The position numbers and the translations under genes were made by a program. This document shows, in pieces, positions 11,431 through 21,272 of a stretch of DNA of 64,000 nucleotides (positions within the stretch are counted from its first letter, which is position 1; the number at the start of each line of letters is the position of its first letter). The stretch spans positions 1 to 64,000 of the forward strand of contig NZ_AJHJ01000023.1 in NCBI RefSeq assembly GCF_000257645.1. The letters are read 5' to 3'. Under the pieces are notes generated by a model that saw nothing but the letters and a program-made list of their open reading frames with translations, did not search any database and was not told the DNA's origin. The DNA is from Serratia sp. M24T3 (GTDB lineage Bacteria > Pseudomonadota > Gammaproteobacteria > Enterobacterales > Enterobacteriaceae).

Positions 11431-12702
11431 ATGAATTATCTAAAAAATACTAATTTCTGGACCTTTGGACTGTTTTTCTTTTTCTACTTTTTCATCATGG
11501 GTGCCTATTTTCCGTTTTTCCCGATTTGGCTGCATGATATTAATCATATCAATCAGAGTGATACCGGCATTATTTTTGCCTGTATTTCGTTTTTCTCACT
11601 GGTATTCCAGCCGCTGTTTGGTCTGTTGTCCGACAAGCTTGGGCTGAAAAAACATCTGCTGTGGATCATCACCGGCATGTTGGTTCTGTTTGCGCCGTTC
11701 TTTATTTACGTGTTCGGTCCGCTGCTGAAAACTAATATTCTTATGGGATCGATAGTTGGCGGGATTTACCTCGGCTTCATTTACAACGGCGGCGCACCGG
11801 CAATTGAGGCTTACATCGAGAAGGTCAGCCGTCGTAGCAGCTTCGAGTTTGGGCGCGCGCGAATGTTTGGCTGCGTCGGTTGGGCTATTTGCGCCTCGGT
11901 GGTGGGCATTATGTTCACCATTAACAACCAGTTTGTATTCTGGTTGGGGTCCGGCTGTGCGGTTATCTTGGCTATTCTGCTGTTGCTCGCCAAACCGGCA
12001 GTCGGCTCAACCGCCAAGGTCGCCAACGAGCTGGGTGCCAATTCCAAACCGTTTAGTCTGCGTCTCGCCGCAGAGCTGCTGAAAGATAAAAAACTGTGGT
12101 TCCTCGGCCTGTATGTGGTGGGTGTTTCCTGCACCTACGAAGTATTCGACCAACAGTTCGCCAACTTCTTTACCTCTTTCTTCAGCAATGTTGATCAGGG
12201 GACGCGTGTGTTCGGTTACATCACCACGCTGGGCGAGTTGCTCAACGCGTTTATCATGTTCTTTGCCCCGGCTATCGTTAATCGCATCGGCGGCAAGAAT
12301 GCGCTGTTACTGGCGGGCACTATTATGTCCGTGCGCATCATCGGCTCTTCATTCGCCAGCACGCCGGTAGAAGTGGTGCTACTGAAAACGCTGCACATGT
12401 TTGAGATCCCGTTCCTGATTGTCGGCTGCTTCAAATACATTACCTCGGTGTTTGAGGTGCGTTTCTCGGCCACCATTTATCTGGTGTGTTTCTGTTTCTT
12501 CAAGCAAATCGCGATGATCTTTATGTCAATATTCGCTGGCGATATGTATGGCAAAGTGGGCTTCCATGGCACCTATCTTATCCTTGGGTTGATTGCGCTG
12601 GCGTTTACGCTGGTATCAGTTTTCACCCTCAGCGGACGCGGTCCGTTACAAGCATTCAAAACGGTTCAACGAGTCAGCGAAAAGCCAATTAACAACGTGT
12701 AA
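11431..12702 (+). CDS. lacY: Lactose permease
   Basis: 423 aa, MFS galactoside:H+ symporter with 12 helices, near-identical to E. coli LacY over the first ~50 residues ([28 protein letters not shown]). Functional residues known from LacY are kept: Glu126 (IEKVSRR), Arg144 and Cys148 ([12 protein letters not shown]), Glu269 (GELLNAF), Arg302 (MSVRIIGS), and His322/Glu325 (LHMFEIPFL). Asp237 is replaced by Glu in [10 protein letters not shown]. The ribosome site is GAGGAG. There is no lacA thiogalactoside acetyltransferase downstream; mscS follows instead. Confidence 0.96.
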   Translation: MNYLKNTNFWTFGLFFFFYFFIMGAYFPFFPIWLHDINHINQSDTGIIFACISFFSLVFQPLFGLLSDKLGLKKHLLWIITGMLVLFAPFFIYVFGPLLKTNILMGSIVGGIYLGFIYNGGAPAIEAYIEKVSRRSSFEFGRARMFGCVGWAICASVVGIMFTINNQFVFWLGSGCAVILAILLLLAKPAVGSTAKVANELGANSKPFSLRLAAELLKDKKLWFLGLYVVGVSCTYEVFDQQFANFFTSFFSNVDQGTRVFGYITTLGELLNAFIMFFAPAIVNRIGGKNALLLAGTIMSVRIIGSSFASTPVEVVLLKTLHMFEIPFLIVGCFKYITSVFEVRFSATIYLVCFCFFKQIAMIFMSIFAGDMYGKVGFHGTYLILGLIALAFTLVSVFTLSGRGPLQAFKTVQRVSEKPINNV

Positions 12703-12833
12703 AAAGTCTGCATAACGGCCACACCGATTGGCAGTCAGGCTAAATCTTGGGTACCCTTAAGGGCTTAGGCATCATTCGTCCTGCGATTGAGTGCGAATGT
12801 CTGGTTTTATTATTGCTTGCTAGGGTGTGTTAA

Positions 12834-13733
12834 ATGGAAGATTTAAATGTAGTGGGTGGACTTCACAGTGCGGGAATGTGGTTAGCCAAAAATCAGGAAT
12901 TGCTGATTCACTATGCGGTCAATATCGTTGCCGCAGTGTTTATTCTGGTGATCGGCTTGCTGGCTGCGAAGCTTATTTCCGGCACGGTAAGCCGCGTAAT
13001 GCGCTTGCGTAATATTGACCTGACGGTATCTGATTTCCTGGCGGCGCTGGTACGCTACGCCATTATTGCCTTTACCATTATCGCTGTTTTAGGGCGAATT
13101 GGCGTGCAGACTACCTCGGTGATAGCTGTTATTGGTGCTGCAGGTTTGGCCGTAGGTCTTGCATTGCAAGGCTCACTTTCAAACTTCGCCGCCGGTGTGT
13201 TGCTGGTGATGTTCCGCCAGTTCCGCGTGGGTGAATATGTCGATCTTGGCGGAGTTGCAGGTACCGTAACTCACGTGCAGATTTTTTCAACTACGCTGCT
13301 GAGCCCTGATAACAAGGTGATTGTTATTCCCAATGGTAAAGTGATCGCCGGTAACATCATCAACACCTCCCGTGAGCCGACTCGACGTACTGATATTATC
13401 GTCAGTGTCTCTTACGACGCAGAAATCGCTAAAGTTAAACAAGTGCTGGGCGATATTGCCAATGCCGATGAGCGTATTCTGAAAGATAAAGGCATTGTGA
13501 TCCGTATGAACGCCATGGGCGCCTCAACCCTGGATTTCGTCGTGCGCTACTGGACAACGAATGCCGATGGTCAGAACGTTAACTGGGACCTGCTTGAGCA
13601 GTTTAAGGAAGCGCTGGATGCTAACGGCATCGGCATCCCTTATCCGCAAATGGACGTGCATCTGTTCCGCAGCGCTGAAACTATTGCTGCCGAAACAAAA
13701 GCCAGGGAAGCTGCACAGGCCAAGGCTGAATAA
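12834..13733 (+). CDS. mscS: Small-conductance mechanosensitive channel
   Basis: 299 aa (E. coli 286). It is an inner-membrane heptameric channel that opens under tension to release solutes on hypo-osmotic shock. Three N-terminal helices span residues ~25-130. The pore-lining TM3 segment [20 protein letters not shown] is intact, as is the beta-domain motif [10 protein letters not shown] and [16 protein letters not shown]. The C-terminal cytoplasmic vestibule follows, with an Ala/Lys-rich tail longer than in E. coli. mscS is normally next to fbaA in E. coli; here the pheP and lac blocks separate them. Confidence 0.95.
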   Translation: MEDLNVVGGLHSAGMWLAKNQELLIHYAVNIVAAVFILVIGLLAAKLISGTVSRVMRLRNIDLTVSDFLAALVRYAIIAFTIIAVLGRIGVQTTSVIAVIGAAGLAVGLALQGSLSNFAAGVLLVMFRQFRVGEYVDLGGVAGTVTHVQIFSTTLLSPDNKVIVIPNGKVIAGNIINTSREPTRRTDIIVSVSYDAEIAKVKQVLGDIANADERILKDKGIVIRMNAMGASTLDFVVRYWTTNADGQNVNWDLLEQFKEALDANGIGIPYPQMDVHLFRSAETIAAETKAREAAQAKAE

Positions 13734-13748
13734 CGTCCGCTATGTTCG

Positions 13749-13782
13749 AAAAACGCCCTGAGCTCAGGGCGTTTTGCTTTTT
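13749..13782. terminator. Bidirectional terminator after mscS
   Basis: AAAACGCCCTG-AGCT-CAGGGCGTTTT is a perfect 11-bp stem with T-rich flanks on both strands. It serves mscS and the convergent gene ending at 13796. Confidence 0.9.
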
Positions 13783-13795
13783 GCTATATTATTTA

Positions 13796-14595
13796 TTAAT
13801 TATAAGTTACAAGCTGATTCGGCCTGATTGTGCCATCAAATTGATTTAACGTTTTTTTTATAATAGTCAGCTTTTCGATTTTTTTAGCATCAAGAAAGTC
13901 CTTGCCTCCACTTCTCTTAATATAACCTATCAGTTGATATTCACCCTGAGGTAAAGCCGCAGTATCGAACGTAAAATCGGGTGTTTTACTTGTGTAATGG
14001 ATTAATGAATAGTCCACGTCTTTGGCATAAATTTCCCATATATATTTAACGTTGCCGGTAATATTGCTTTCAAATGATAAGTTCAAGGGTTCACCTTGAG
14101 CGATTACTCTGCTGCCTTTTATGTTGGCCGTGGCTGGAACAAAGATCATTTTCATTCTGCTAAAGGCTTTTTTGCCGTCTTTATTGGTGACAGTTAATTC
14201 GAAAATAGCCTCATTTTGATGAGCTTCCCTCGGATCTTGCGTGCCATCTGCAACATTTGCAAAAACAGTTTTACCTTCCTTCGAGCGACCGATTTTTATT
14301 GGACCTTCGCCACCCGACTCTAGCTCCATAGGTACAGTGCTGTGAAGGATTTCCCAATGATAGGAGACAGCGTTTTTACTCAATCTACCGTCAAGTAAAT
14401 TCATTGAACCCGGCCAACCGTTGGTCTTAAGTTTAATTTGGTCTTCGCAACGGGCTGCGCGCTAGAATCTATTACTGCTATTTCATCTGGGTATGAAGTT
14501 AAAGCCTTACTGTTATGGGTGGCCAAAGCATTTGCACCGCAGAATACAGAACAGATTGTAATGGTAATAGCCGAAAGTTTAATTAGTTTTTTCAT
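13796..14595 (-). pseudogene. Frameshifted exported protein with two Ig/PKD-like repeats
   Basis: ATG 14595 follows AAAGGAATATT and opens a frame with a signal peptide (MKKLIKLSAITITICSVFCG, cut near ALA). That frame stops at 14401 after 64 codons. The other frame carries 202 codons from 14404 to 13796 and remains open upstream of its first ATG, reading DQIKLKTNGWPGSMNLLDG, so the two parts look like one gene broken by an indel near 14425-14460. The body shows two Ig/PKD-like units (VSYHWEIL ... FELTVTNKDGKKAFS and VKYIWEIYA ... LPQGEYQLIGYIKR). The gene is richer in A+T than its neighbours, suggesting transfer. Function is unknown. Alternatives are a sequencing error or two translationally coupled ORFs (stop and start overlap). 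Confidence 0.55.
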
Positions 14596-14994
14596 AATAT
14601 TCCTTTAATATTTCTTTTTTATCCTAAAAGTAAATCATGCTGATGGGCGGCATATTTGTTTTGCGTAGTTTATATTGCCAGCTCTTTAGAAGGCCTAATT
14701 TAACTAACTGAAATTATTAAACTCCAGTAGAGTTAGTTATCAAATGTATTTTCAATTAAAAGTATTTATTTGATTAAAATTGGAGACGTTTTTTTTAGCT
14801 ATTAATTAAGCTATTTAATCAGTAAACATAATTATTTATTTATATTAAATTTGCTTTTTTTTAATATAAAAGCCCTTGAGTGAAATTAGCTCAGCTAATG
14901 TTCGATTAGAAATATCAATTTCCTCTAATGATGGCCGTGCCTTACAATTTGCATCATTACTTTCTATGACACATGTTTTAAGGACATATCGACA
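14596..14994. other. AT-rich spacer between the frameshifted gene and argO
   Basis: Nearly 400 bases of very AT-rich DNA with no credible gene on either strand. Its right end must contain the argO promoter and any ArgP/Lrp sites. Confidence 0.6.
14941..14970 (+). promoter_or_regulatory. Candidate argO promoter
   Basis: CTTACA and TATGAC, 18-bp spacer, each 4 of 6, about 25 nt before the argO start. Match by eye only. Confidence 0.3.
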
Positions 14995-15612
14995 ATGTTT
15001 TCGATCTTCTTGCAGGGAATGATGCTCAGCGCGGCGATGATTTTACCCATCGGTCCGCAGAATGCTTTTGTTATGAATCAGGGGATTCGCCGCCAGTATC
15101 ATCTGATGATTGCCGGACTGTGTGCGATTAGCGATATCGCACTGATTTGCGCCGGTATTTTCGGTGGTAGCGCGCTGCTCGATACTTATCCGACACTGTT
15201 ATTTATCGTCAGTTGGGGTGGTGTGGCTTTCCTGCTGTGGTTTGGCTGGGGTGCATTCCGCACGGCATTCTCTCCTAACCCGCAGCAGGTAGAAGCCAGG
15301 GCGATGGGTCAAAGTCGCTGGCGCATTGTGGCCAGCATGATGGCGGTGACCTGGCTTAATCCACACGTTTATCTCGACACTTTTGTGGTGCTGGGCAGTC
15401 TTGGCGGGCGTCTCGCCAGCGATGAACGTTCATGGTTTGCTCTTGGGGCGGTGCTGTCTTCCACACTGTGGTTCTTTGGTCTGGCAGTGCTCGCGGCGTT
15501 GCTTTCACCGTGGCTTAATCAGGGGAAAACTCAGCGGGCGATTAATCTGGTAGTCGGCACTGTGATGTGGGCAATTGCCCTACAACTGGCGTTACAAAAC
15601 CTGCATTTTTGA
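14995..15612 (+). CDS. argO: L-arginine exporter
   Basis: 205 aa, LysE/ArgO-family inner-membrane exporter with about six helices. Family hallmarks are [20 protein letters not shown] near the N-terminus and [22 protein letters not shown] near residue 125. It exports arginine (and toxic canavanine) and in E. coli is activated by ArgP, whose gene lies nearby here. The ATG follows AAGGACATATCGACA. It is slightly shorter than the E. coli protein at the C-terminus, with the reading frame intact. Confidence 0.93.
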   Translation: MFSIFLQGMMLSAAMILPIGPQNAFVMNQGIRRQYHLMIAGLCAISDIALICAGIFGGSALLDTYPTLLFIVSWGGVAFLLWFGWGAFRTAFSPNPQQVEARAMGQSRWRIVASMMAVTWLNPHVYLDTFVVLGSLGGRLASDERSWFALGAVLSSTLWFFGLAVLAALLSPWLNQGKTQRAINLVVGTVMWAIALQLALQNLHF

Positions 15613-15692
15613 AATATTTCTCACTAATCTTAATTTCGCTGCCAAACTACTATGCTAGGGTTGTCGCTCACCAGATGAATGAGGGAAACACT

Positions 15693-16418
15693 GTGAAATT
15701 GAAAGCATTGGCTATGGCCGCTATGTTGGGATTAGGGACACTGCCCGCTGCACTTCAGGCTGCTGAAGTTCCAGAGGGACCGCATGTGGTAACTTCAGGT
15801 ACAGCCAGCGTCGATGCCGTTCCGGACATTGCGACGTTGGCTATTGAAGTCAATGTTTCTGCGAAAGACGCTGCTTCTGCCAAGAAACAGGCCGATCAGC
15901 GCGTTGCCGAGTATTTTGCCTTCCTGCAAAAGAACGGGATCGATAAAAAAGACATCAATGCCGCCAACCTGCGTACTCAGCCGGACTATAACTACCTGAA
16001 AGACGGTAGCAGCGTGCTAAAAGGTTATCGTGCGGTGCGTGAAGTGCAGGTTACTTTGCGCCAGCTAGATAAACTTAACGAACTGCTGGACGGGGCATTG
16101 AGTGCAGGATTGAACGAGATCCGTGCGGTAGAGTTGGGCGTTGCCAATCCTGACAGCTATCGTAATCAGGTGCGTCAGAAAGCGATTGATAATGCCACCC
16201 AGCAGGCGAAAGCGCTGGCTGAAGGTTTCCACAGCCAGCTTGGGCAGGTTTACAGCATTCGCTACCACGTCGCCAATTATCAGCCGATGCCGGTTGCCAG
16301 AATGTACAAAACTGCTGACGCTGCGGGCCAAAGTGATGCCGCTCAAACCTACGAGCAGCAAAGCATTCACTTTGACGATCAGGTCGATGTTGTTTTCGAG
16401 CTGAAGAACGAAAAGTAA
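15693..16418 (+). CDS. yggE: SIMPL-domain periplasmic protein YggE
   Basis: 241 aa (E. coli 246), with signal peptide MKLKALAMAAMLGLGTLPAA and cut near LQA|AE. The SIMPL/DUF541 domain covers the rest (VTSGTASVDAVPDIATLAIE, ANLRTQPDYNY, KGYRAVREVQVTLRQLDKLN, YHVANYQPMPVARM). E. coli YggE is linked to oxidative-stress tolerance, but its biochemical role is unknown. The GTG at 15693 is preferred because GAGGG lies 7 nt upstream. The in-frame ATG at 15675 would precede the ribosome site. It is convergent with argP, with only one base between stop codons. Confidence 0.9.
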   Translation: MKLKALAMAAMLGLGTLPAALQAAEVPEGPHVVTSGTASVDAVPDIATLAIEVNVSAKDAASAKKQADQRVAEYFAFLQKNGIDKKDINAANLRTQPDYNYLKDGSSVLKGYRAVREVQVTLRQLDKLNELLDGALSAGLNEIRAVELGVANPDSYRNQVRQKAIDNATQQAKALAEGFHSQLGQVYSIRYHVANYQPMPVARMYKTADAAGQSDAAQTYEQQSIHFDDQVDVVFELKNEK

Positions 16419-16419
16419 A

Positions 16420-17322
16420 TCAGTCTTGACGTAAAACCTGACGCCCGTGTGCCAAAAGGGCGTCAGTGACTTTTCTCATCATGCGGCTTTCCGGCGCGAA
16501 TCGGTGCCAGAACAGCATACGACGCTGGAACAATCCCGGCGTCAAATCGATTAACTCACCGCTTTCCAACTCTCTCTCAATCTGCAAATGCGGGATCATA
16601 CAGCAGGTGGTGCCTTGGCGCGCCAGTTGCACAAAAGCCTCGGACGAGTTCACGATATGGCAGGGCACGCTGCCGGGCGATAGGTCGAAGTTTTGTTGTA
16701 AAAATGCCTGATGCATATCATCAAGATGGTCAAACGCTACCGCGGGGGCTTTCAGCAGTGCAGAACGCGTGACGCCGTTGGGGAAATAGCGTTCGGCGAA
16801 ACCTTTCGAGGCTACAAACAGGTAGTCTAGCGCGCCGAGTTGATCCACCAGGCAGCTCGGTAACGGCTGCGGCTGGATACTGACCGCACCGACCACTTCA
16901 CCACGGCGCAGGCGCTCCTGAGTGCGGGTTTCGTCTTCAACCTGCAGATTTAAACGAATTGGCGAGTCGACCAATACGGATTTCAGCGCCGGTAACAGCC
17001 AGGTTGCCAGACTGTCGGCATTGACCGCCAGCGACAGCAGCAGCGGCGTGTCATTGCTGTCATTCGTATTGTCACTGCCGAGCCACTCTTCTTCAAGTAA
17101 TTCAACCTGATGCAGCAGCGCCAGCAGCTTTTGACCCTGTTCGGTCGGTCGAGGCGGCACAGTTCGCACCAGCAGAGGCTGACCAAATAAATTTTCCAAC
17201 TGTTTAATTCGTTGCGAAACCGCGGATTGGGTAATGCACAGCTTTTGTGCCGCGCGTTCAAAACCGCGTTCACGGATCACGGCGTCCAGCGCTTGCAGCG
17301 TTCTATAGTCTGGGCGTTTCAT
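16420..17322 (-). CDS. argP: LysR-type regulator ArgP (IciA)
   Basis: 300 aa (E. coli 297). The N-terminal winged helix-turn-helix is visible ([20 protein letters not shown], residues ~20-39), followed by the LysR effector domain. ArgP activates argO in response to arginine and is antagonised by lysine. It also acts on lysine and arginine metabolism genes. It is transcribed divergently from rpiA, as in E. coli. The argO-yggE-argP arrangement is conserved. Confidence 0.93.
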   Translation of the reverse strand: MKRPDYRTLQALDAVIRERGFERAAQKLCITQSAVSQRIKQLENLFGQPLLVRTVPPRPTEQGQKLLALLHQVELLEEEWLGSDNTNDSNDTPLLLSLAVNADSLATWLLPALKSVLVDSPIRLNLQVEDETRTQERLRRGEVVGAVSIQPQPLPSCLVDQLGALDYLFVASKGFAERYFPNGVTRSALLKAPAVAFDHLDDMHQAFLQQNFDLSPGSVPCHIVNSSEAFVQLARQGTTCCMIPHLQIERELESGELIDLTPGLFQRRMLFWHRFAPESRMMRKVTDALLAHGRQVLRQD

Positions 17323-17510
17323 CGAAAATCTATTCCTTGGCTCGTTCGGGATTTAGTACATATTCAGACACTATGCCACAGTTTGTTTAAATTTGTGGCG
17401 CACAAAATCTTATGCTTTTCCTGTGAGAGTCTGCTCACCGTTCCTTCGAGCCTTGCTTTATACTACTCACACTTCAACAACGTCGGGTTGTTTGCCAGAG
17501 AGAAATCATT

Positions 17511-18170
17511 ATGACTCAAGATGAATTGAAAAAAGCGGTAGGTTGGGCTGCGCTGGAGTATGTCACGCCGGGTACTATTGTTGGCGTCGGCACCGGGACA
17601 ACGGCGGCGCACTTTATCGACGCGCTGGCTTCGATTAAACATCAGATTGAAGGTGCGGTGTCGAGTTCAGAAGCTTCGACCGCCAAGCTTAAAGCCTACG
17701 GCATTCACGTTTTTGATACCAATGAAGTCGATGAGTTAGACGTTTACGTTGACGGTGCCGACGAGATCAATGGCCACATGCAGATGATCAAAGGCGGCGG
17801 CGCGGCGTTGACTCGTGAAAAAATCATCTCTGCCATCGCGCGCAAGTTTGTGTGCATCGTTGACGCCTCCAAGCAGGTCGACGTGCTGGGTAAATTCCCG
17901 CTGCCGGTTGAAGTCATTCCGATGGCTCGCTCCTACGTGGCTCGTGAACTGGTCAAACTTGGCGGCTTGCCGGAGTATCGACAGAATGTCGTCACCGACA
18001 ATGGAAACGTAATCCTCGACGTGCACAATCTGGAAATCCTCGACGCCATCGCGCTGGAAAACAAGATCAACAGCATTGCCGGTGTGGTAACCGTCGGCCT
18101 GTTTGCCAATCGTGGTGCAGATGTCGCGCTGGTAGGTACGGCGGACGGCGTTAAAAAAATCGTTAAATAG
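17511..18170 (+). CDS. rpiA: Ribose-5-phosphate isomerase A
   Basis: 219 aa, the E. coli length. It interconverts ribose 5-phosphate and ribulose 5-phosphate in the non-oxidative pentose-phosphate pathway. Motifs are [15 protein letters not shown] (phosphate loop), SSEAST, VDGADEI with the catalytic aspartates, and [15 protein letters not shown] 17511 follows AGAGAGAAATCATT. The position between argP and serA is conserved. Confidence 0.96.
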   Translation: MTQDELKKAVGWAALEYVTPGTIVGVGTGTTAAHFIDALASIKHQIEGAVSSSEASTAKLKAYGIHVFDTNEVDELDVYVDGADEINGHMQMIKGGGAALTREKIISAIARKFVCIVDASKQVDVLGKFPLPVEVIPMARSYVARELVKLGGLPEYRQNVVTDNGNVILDVHNLEILDAIALENKINSIAGVVTVGLFANRGADVALVGTADGVKKIVK

Positions 18171-18277
18171 TCGTTTTTCGATAAGCAGAAGCTCTGCCTA
18201 AATGGCTAGCCATAATGCAATGTTATGAAGATGATAATTTTTAGATTGAATCATCTTTTATTTAAAGCGGCGAATTT

Positions 18278-18293
18278 GGTGACTTATGTCACA
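18278..18293 (+). promoter_or_regulatory. Candidate CRP site upstream of serA
   Basis: GGTGA-N6-TCACA: 4 of 5 and 5 of 5 against the TGTGA-N6-TCACA consensus, about 250 bp upstream of serA. CRP and Lrp control of serA is described in E. coli. Confidence 0.42.
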
Positions 18294-18362
18294 TAACTGC
18301 GCAGTTTTAATGTTTACCTCCGGCATGGCCTGCATTGTGAGTGTTTAGTTCTGAAAAATGCC

Positions 18363-18412
18363 AAGCCGCTCAGGGCTTGTGCTATGGGGCAGGCAATCGT
18401 TTGTATTGCCCC
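18363..18412 (+). other. Tandem hairpins with alternative pairing in the serA leader
   Basis: The first hairpin is AAGCC/GGCTT (18363-18378). The second can pair either GGGGCA (18386-18391) with TGCCCC (18407-18412) or GGCAAT (18392-18397) with ATTGCC (18405-18410). There is no T-run. It may be part of the serA 5' leader. Confidence 0.35.
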
Positions 18413-18538
18413 ACGCAAAAATTTTGTTATGTTGACTGTGAACTGCATAAAGCAGTGACTTCTGAAGTCTGCATTCAGCATGAAAATCACTTTCGGTATG
18501 CATTACTGCCGGTATGAATAAAACAGTAGGGTCGGGAA

Positions 18539-19777
18539 ATGGCAAAAGTATCACTCGGAAAAGACAAAATTAAGTTTCTGCTGGTTGAAGGTGTTCACCA
18601 AAGTGCGATCGACACCCTTCACGCCGCTGGTTATACCAATATTGAATTTCATAAAGGAGCGCTGGATACTGAAGCGCTGAAAGAGTCGATCCGTGATGCT
18701 CATTTCGTAGGGATCCGATCCCGTACCCAACTGACCGAAGAAGTCTTTGCCGCTGCTGAAAAACTGGTTGCCGTCGGTTGTTTCTGTATCGGCACCAACC
18801 AGGTAAGCCTGAACTCTGCGACCAAGCGCGGTATTCCCGTGTTCAACGCGCCGTTCTCCAACACCCGTTCTGTAGCAGAAATGGTGCTGGGTGAAATGCT
18901 GCTGCTGATGCGTGGTATTCCTGCAGCCAACGCCAAAGCACACCGCGGTATCTGGAACAAACTTGCTGTAGGTTCTTATGAAGCGCGTGGCAAGCGTCTG
19001 GGCATCATTGGTTACGGCCACATCGGCACACAGCTCGGCATCCTGGCCGAAGGCCTGGGCATGCGCGTTTTCTTCTATGACACCGAAAGCAAGCTGCCAC
19101 TGGGCAACGCGCAACAGATCCCGACACTGAATGAATTGCTGAATACCAGCGATGTCGTGACCCTGCACGTGCCAGAAACCGCTAATACCAAAGACATGAT
19201 TAGCGTAGAACAGCTGGCACAGATGAAACCGGGCTCACTGCTGATCAACGCCTCACGCGGCACGGTTATTGATATCCCGGCGCTGTGTGAATCGCTGCGC
19301 AGCAAGCATCTTTCTGGCGCGGCTATCGACGTATTCCCTGAAGAGCCAGCAACCAACAGCGATCCGTTTATTTCACCATTGTGTGAATTCGATAACGTGA
19401 TCCTGACTCCGCACATTGGTGGTTCTACCATGGAAGCGCAGGAAGGTATTGGTCTGGAAGTGGCGGGTAAACTGGCGAAATACTCTGACAACGGTTCAAC
19501 GCTGTCAGCGGTTAACTTCCCGGAAGCTTCGCTGCCGATGCACGGCAAAAATGCCAGTCGCCTGCTGCACATCCACGAAAACCGTCCAGGCATGCTGACC
19601 AGCATCAACAAAATCTTCGCCGAGCAGGGTATCAACATTGCCGCTCAGTATCTGCAAACCAGCCCTGAAGTGGGCTACGTGGTTATTGACGTTGAAGCCG
19701 ACGTTGAAACGGTCGACACCGCATTGCAGCTGATGAAAGGCATTCCGGGCACCATTCGTGCTCGCCTGCTGTACTAA
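18539..19777 (+). CDS. serA: D-3-phosphoglycerate dehydrogenase
   Basis: 412 aa (E. coli 410). It catalyses the first committed step of serine synthesis, oxidising 3-phosphoglycerate with NAD in the cytosol. The substrate domain is in two halves around the NAD domain (GIIGYGHIGTQLG near residue 160; INASRGTVID; TPHIGGSTMEAQ). A C-terminal ACT domain (IHENRPGMLTSINKIFAEQG) should give serine feedback inhibition. The ATG sits after GGTCGGGAA. It works with the gcv genes further along, which turn glycine into one-carbon units. Confidence 0.97.
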   Translation: MAKVSLGKDKIKFLLVEGVHQSAIDTLHAAGYTNIEFHKGALDTEALKESIRDAHFVGIRSRTQLTEEVFAAAEKLVAVGCFCIGTNQVSLNSATKRGIPVFNAPFSNTRSVAEMVLGEMLLLMRGIPAANAKAHRGIWNKLAVGSYEARGKRLGIIGYGHIGTQLGILAEGLGMRVFFYDTESKLPLGNAQQIPTLNELLNTSDVVTLHVPETANTKDMISVEQLAQMKPGSLLINASRGTVIDIPALCESLRSKHLSGAAIDVFPEEPATNSDPFISPLCEFDNVILTPHIGGSTMEAQEGIGLEVAGKLAKYSDNGSTLSAVNFPEASLPMHGKNASRLLHIHENRPGMLTSINKIFAEQGINIAAQYLQTSPEVGYVVIDVEADVETVDTALQLMKGIPGTIRARLLY

Positions 19778-19816
19778 TCTGCTTAACGCTTGTTCTAAAA
19801 ATTGTTAAGCAAAACA

Positions 19817-19842
19817 AAAGGGCCTCAATTGAGGCCCTTTTT
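19817..19842. terminator. Bidirectional terminator between serA and ygfA
   Basis: Perfect 10-bp stem AAAGGGCCTC / GAGGCCCTTT with an AATT loop and T-rich ends, between convergent stop codons. Confidence 0.93.
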
Positions 19843-19854
19843 GCATTCCAGCGT

Positions 19855-20457
19855 TCAGCTTATCCACCGCCAGCTGTGATTTGGGGTGAGAATTTCCGGT
19901 AGCGGAATGTCCCACTCTTCGCTCGGCAGGGTGTCAACCTGTTGACAGTCATGGGCAATACCGATCGGATAGGGGCCTTTTTCGCGCCAGTTTTGCAGGG
20001 TGCGATCGTAAAAGCCACCGCCCATGCCGAGTCGTTGACCGGTTGAGTCAAAGGCGACCAGCGGTGTCAGGATGATATCCAGTTCGCCGAGCGGCAAAAT
20101 CTCGCGGACGTCCAGCTCCGGCTCGAAAATATTCAGACGATTCCGTACCAGTTTGGTGCCGGGACGATAGTTTAAGAACAGTAAATGTCCCTCGGTGAAT
20201 GGATGCAGCACTGGAAGACACAGTCGTTTGCCGTCTTGCCACAGGCGGTCGATCAGCGGAGAAGTGTCGAGTTCGCCATCAAACGACAGGAACACTGACA
20301 GCGTTTTAGCTTGCTGAACTTTGGGATGACGGGCAATACGCTGAGTTGCCTGAAAGGCAAAGACTTGCTGTTGCTGCTGGGTAAGTTGTTTTCTGCGCTG
20401 ACGTACTTCGGTACGAATCGCCTGCCTGACCAGCGCGTGTTGAGCTGTAAAAGACAT
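19855..20457 (-). CDS. ygfA: 5-formyltetrahydrofolate cyclo-ligase
   Basis: 200 aa, converting 5-formyl-THF to 5,10-methenyl-THF with ATP. Motifs are RQRRKQLTQQQQ, VFLSFDGELDTSPLI, LPVLHP, ITP(L)VAFD-type LTPLVAFDSTGQRLGMGGGFYDRTL and EEWDIPLPEI. The frame extends upstream into 6S RNA, so the start at ATG 20457 (MSFTAQHALVRQ) is chosen; its ribosome site is weak. It lies immediately downstream of ssrS on the same strand. In E. coli ssrS and ygfA share a transcript. Confidence 0.88.
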   Translation of the reverse strand: MSFTAQHALVRQAIRTEVRQRRKQLTQQQQQVFAFQATQRIARHPKVQQAKTLSVFLSFDGELDTSPLIDRLWQDGKRLCLPVLHPFTEGHLLFLNYRPGTKLVRNRLNIFEPELDVREILPLGELDIILTPLVAFDSTGQRLGMGGGFYDRTLQNWREKGPYPIGIAHDCQQVDTLPSEEWDIPLPEILTPNHSWRWIS

Positions 20458-20493
20458 AGAGAAAGCCAGAGAAAATATTACAGGGGAGAAAGG

Positions 20494-20676
20494 GGAATCT
20501 CCGAGATGCCGCCGCAGGCTGTAACCCTTGAACCCATGGTTCAAGGTGAACGTTCAGTCACAATCTTTAGGCTTCTCGGCGGACCGAGCATGCGCACCGA
20601 TTGCGGATCATCACATTCTGTTGGTACTAATTATCGGCTCAGGGGACGGGCCCGCTGGCAAACATCTCAGAGAAAT
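20494..20676 (-). ncRNA. ssrS: 6S RNA
   Basis: About 183 nt on the minus strand, recognised by near-identity to E. coli 6S RNA. The 5' end begins ATTTCTCTGAGATG, followed by CGTCCCCTGAGCCGATAA, then CGCATGCTCGGTCC..GAGAAGCC, TTCACCTTGAACC.TGGGTTC, and the 3' end GCGGCGGCATCTCGGAGAT. The ends pair into the closing stem and the central region forms the open-complex mimic that sequesters sigma70-RNA polymerase in stationary phase. It lies between zapA and ygfA on their strand, the conserved location. End positions are accurate to a few bases. Confidence 0.95.
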
Positions 20677-20736
20677 TTTGTATTCTTACTGTGGACACAG
20701 TCTCTCATAGAAAGAGATAAATATCAACAGCTTGAC

Positions 20737-21066
20737 TTATTCGAAAGGCGCCCCTTCACGTTCAGTGATGCGTCCTTGTTCGAGCAAAGCCTGCTCGATG
20801 GTTTGTTGCAACATCCGAATACGCTGTTCCATATTGGAGGCATAATCGCGAGTTTTCAAGCGTTCTTGAGCAAGTTCGTGACAGACGTTCAATGCCGCGA
20901 TAAATACTAGTTGCTCTGTATTTGTGACTCTAGTGCGAACTTTAAGATCTTGCAACCGCTGATTAAGATCCTCTGCAGCCATGTTCAACGCTTCTTGTTG
21001 TTCTGGCGGACAATTTACTCTTAATGAGCGACCAAAAATTTGTATATCTACCGGTTGTGCAGACAT
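20737..21066 (-). CDS. zapA: Cell division protein ZapA
   Basis: 109 aa, the E. coli length. ZapA binds FtsZ and cross-links protofilaments in the Z ring. The N-terminal globular part ([22 protein letters not shown]) is followed by a helical, coiled-coil C-terminus ([20 protein letters not shown]). ATG 21066 ([12 protein letters not shown]) is chosen on family length although the frame is open upstream. It diverges from ygfB and precedes 6S RNA. Confidence 0.94.
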   Translation of the reverse strand: MSAQPVDIQIFGRSLRVNCPPEQQEALNMAAEDLNQRLQDLKVRTRVTNTEQLVFIAALNVCHELAQERLKTRDYASNMEQRIRMLQQTIEQALLEQGRITEREGAPFE

Positions 21067-21272
21067 GCCACCTTCCTGCCATATTATTCGCCGGCCTCCG
21101 ATTGAAACACTGCCGAAACGCACAGGACATCGAAAACGGGCGCAACTATATATACCCCACTCCTGATTTGCAACGCCGTTAAGCACTTAAGCATGGCGAG
21201 CTAATCTGGTACTGAGACTTGCCTTGGTGGTAGCATAACACGAACTTAACCTGCCAACGATGGCGAATGCGC

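Larger units (their letters stand above)
18171..18538 (+). other. serA upstream region
   Basis: 368 bases without a gene. It contains the CRP-like site and the adjoining hairpins annotated separately. No strong sigma70 hexamer pair stood out. Confidence 0.55.

Noticed and set aside
20311-20910. 199-codon plus-strand frame across ygfA start, 6S RNA and zapA
   Set aside because: It runs antisense over 6S RNA and two conserved genes and has no homologous features.
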